Assembly (NCBI RefSeq): GCF_000701425.1
Contig: NZ_JNIW01000098.1
Coordinates: 1 to 7,349, forward strand
Source: Deinococcus frigens DSM 12807
Lineage (GTDB): Bacteria > Deinococcota > Deinococci > Deinococcales > Deinococcaceae
Direction: 5' to 3'
Length of the DNA: 7,349 nucleotides
Made by a program: the position numbers and the translations under genes. The number at the start of each line of letters is the position of its first letter. Position 1 is the first letter of the stretch. Shown here piece by piece: positions 7,026 to 7,349 of this stretch. Under the pieces are notes generated by a model. That model ran no database searches, had not been told where the DNA came from, and saw only the letters and a program-made list of their open reading frames with translations.

Positions 7026-7349
7026 TTATGAGAGCGGACGAAAAACGAGTTGCCAGCCGACTTCAAGGGTGGTTTGAGGAGGGGCATGAAGGCGTTTCCG
7101 CTGACCTGGTGGCTCAGGGTCAGGCCCGCCCTGGAGCGTCAGGTGAGAGAAGATTGCCTGACCACGGCTCAGCGCGTAATGAACCGCCCGGAGACCGATC
7201 TTGAGGTAGCTCAGCGCCCGCCGCCAGTGGGGATCGACGTGTCGTCGATCCCCACGCTGCACCACCTCGATACCTTCGGAGACGAGCAGCAAGGTCGCCA
7301 CCGACAGCACCAGGATCAGGCGCTCCAGACTGGCGGCGTCGCGCAGCCT
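7026..7349 (-). CDS. Transposase, C-terminal part (IS4-like; partial, runs off right edge)
   Basis: The minus-strand frame is open from the right edge to TAA at 7026-7028, giving at least 107 residues. It contains the stretch [25 protein letters not shown], then a basic region ([16 protein letters not shown]) and a tail ending WQLVFRPLS. The 'LERL..VL..A...LV..G' helix after the catalytic core and the basic 'RR.LSYLK.GLR' segment resemble C-termini of IS4-type transposases in Deinococcus. The catalytic DDE residues would lie beyond the window. A GTG at 7308-7310 is in frame but is internal, not the true start. The left end of the element should lie shortly below 7026, but its terminal inverted repeat cannot be fixed because the other end is not in the window. 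The family assignment is by impression. Confidence 0.6.
   Translation of the reverse strand, partial: RLRDAASLERLILVLSVATLLLVSEGIEVVQRGDRRHVDPHWRRALSYLKIGLRAVHYALSRGQAIFSHLTLQGGPDPEPPGQRKRLHAPPQTTLEVGWQLVFRPLS
7227..7255. repeat. Perfect 13-bp inverted repeat with 3-nt loop inside the transposase gene
   Basis: GTGGGGATCGACG (7227-7239) and its exact reverse complement (7243-7255) flank the loop TGT (7240-7242). In the transposase frame it encodes the [10 protein letters not shown] segment. A transcript of either strand would form a very stable hairpin. Confidence 0.95.

Overview
The window looks like a chromosomal segment of a Deinococcus species. Most of it is GC-rich. The Nudix protein closely resembles, from memory, Nudix hydrolase DR1025 of D. 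radiodurans. Most genes lack a Shine-Dalgarno (SD) sequence and instead carry a -10 box (TANNNT or a one-base variant) 5-8 nt before the start codon, the layout of leaderless mRNAs that are common in Deinococcus. I could not run any search, so the genus call rests on pattern and memory.

Left part (1-1685): the N-terminal 309 codons of an ftsH membrane protease on the minus strand run off the left edge. A DUF4384-type lipoprotein gene diverges from it and ends in a clear intrinsic terminator.

Middle (1684-3077): a tight plus-strand operon of three small genes follows: a MazG-like nucleotide pyrophosphohydrolase, a DinB/YfiT (BstA) bacillithiol transferase-type gene, and a canonical Nudix hydrolase. 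Together they suggest nucleotide-pool cleaning and thiol-based detoxification. The middle gene is broken by a perfect 7-bp tandem duplication; removing one copy restores the full 173-residue protein. A separately promoted YkgJ-type cysteine-cluster gene (3135-3869) follows. It converges on a minus-strand DUF2227-like membrane protein gene (4017-4574) across a spacer with a GNRA-loop hairpin.

Right part (4575-7349): a divergent spacer with a strong minus-strand G-quadruplex motif precedes a 717-residue secreted lipoprotein subtilase (BACON-like domain, I9-like propeptide, S8 catalytic domain, small C-terminal domain). After it come a 46-codon ORF of about 47% GC encoding a membrane peptide, probably truncated, and the 3' end of a minus-strand transposase gene. 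The transposase contains a perfect 13-bp inverted repeat with a 3-nt loop. Insertion-sequence activity probably ended the conserved block here.

I see no wholly new multi-gene system. The items most worth a second look are the slippage-type frameshift in the bstA-like gene, the leaderless promoter set, the transposase hairpin and the foreign-looking small membrane ORF.
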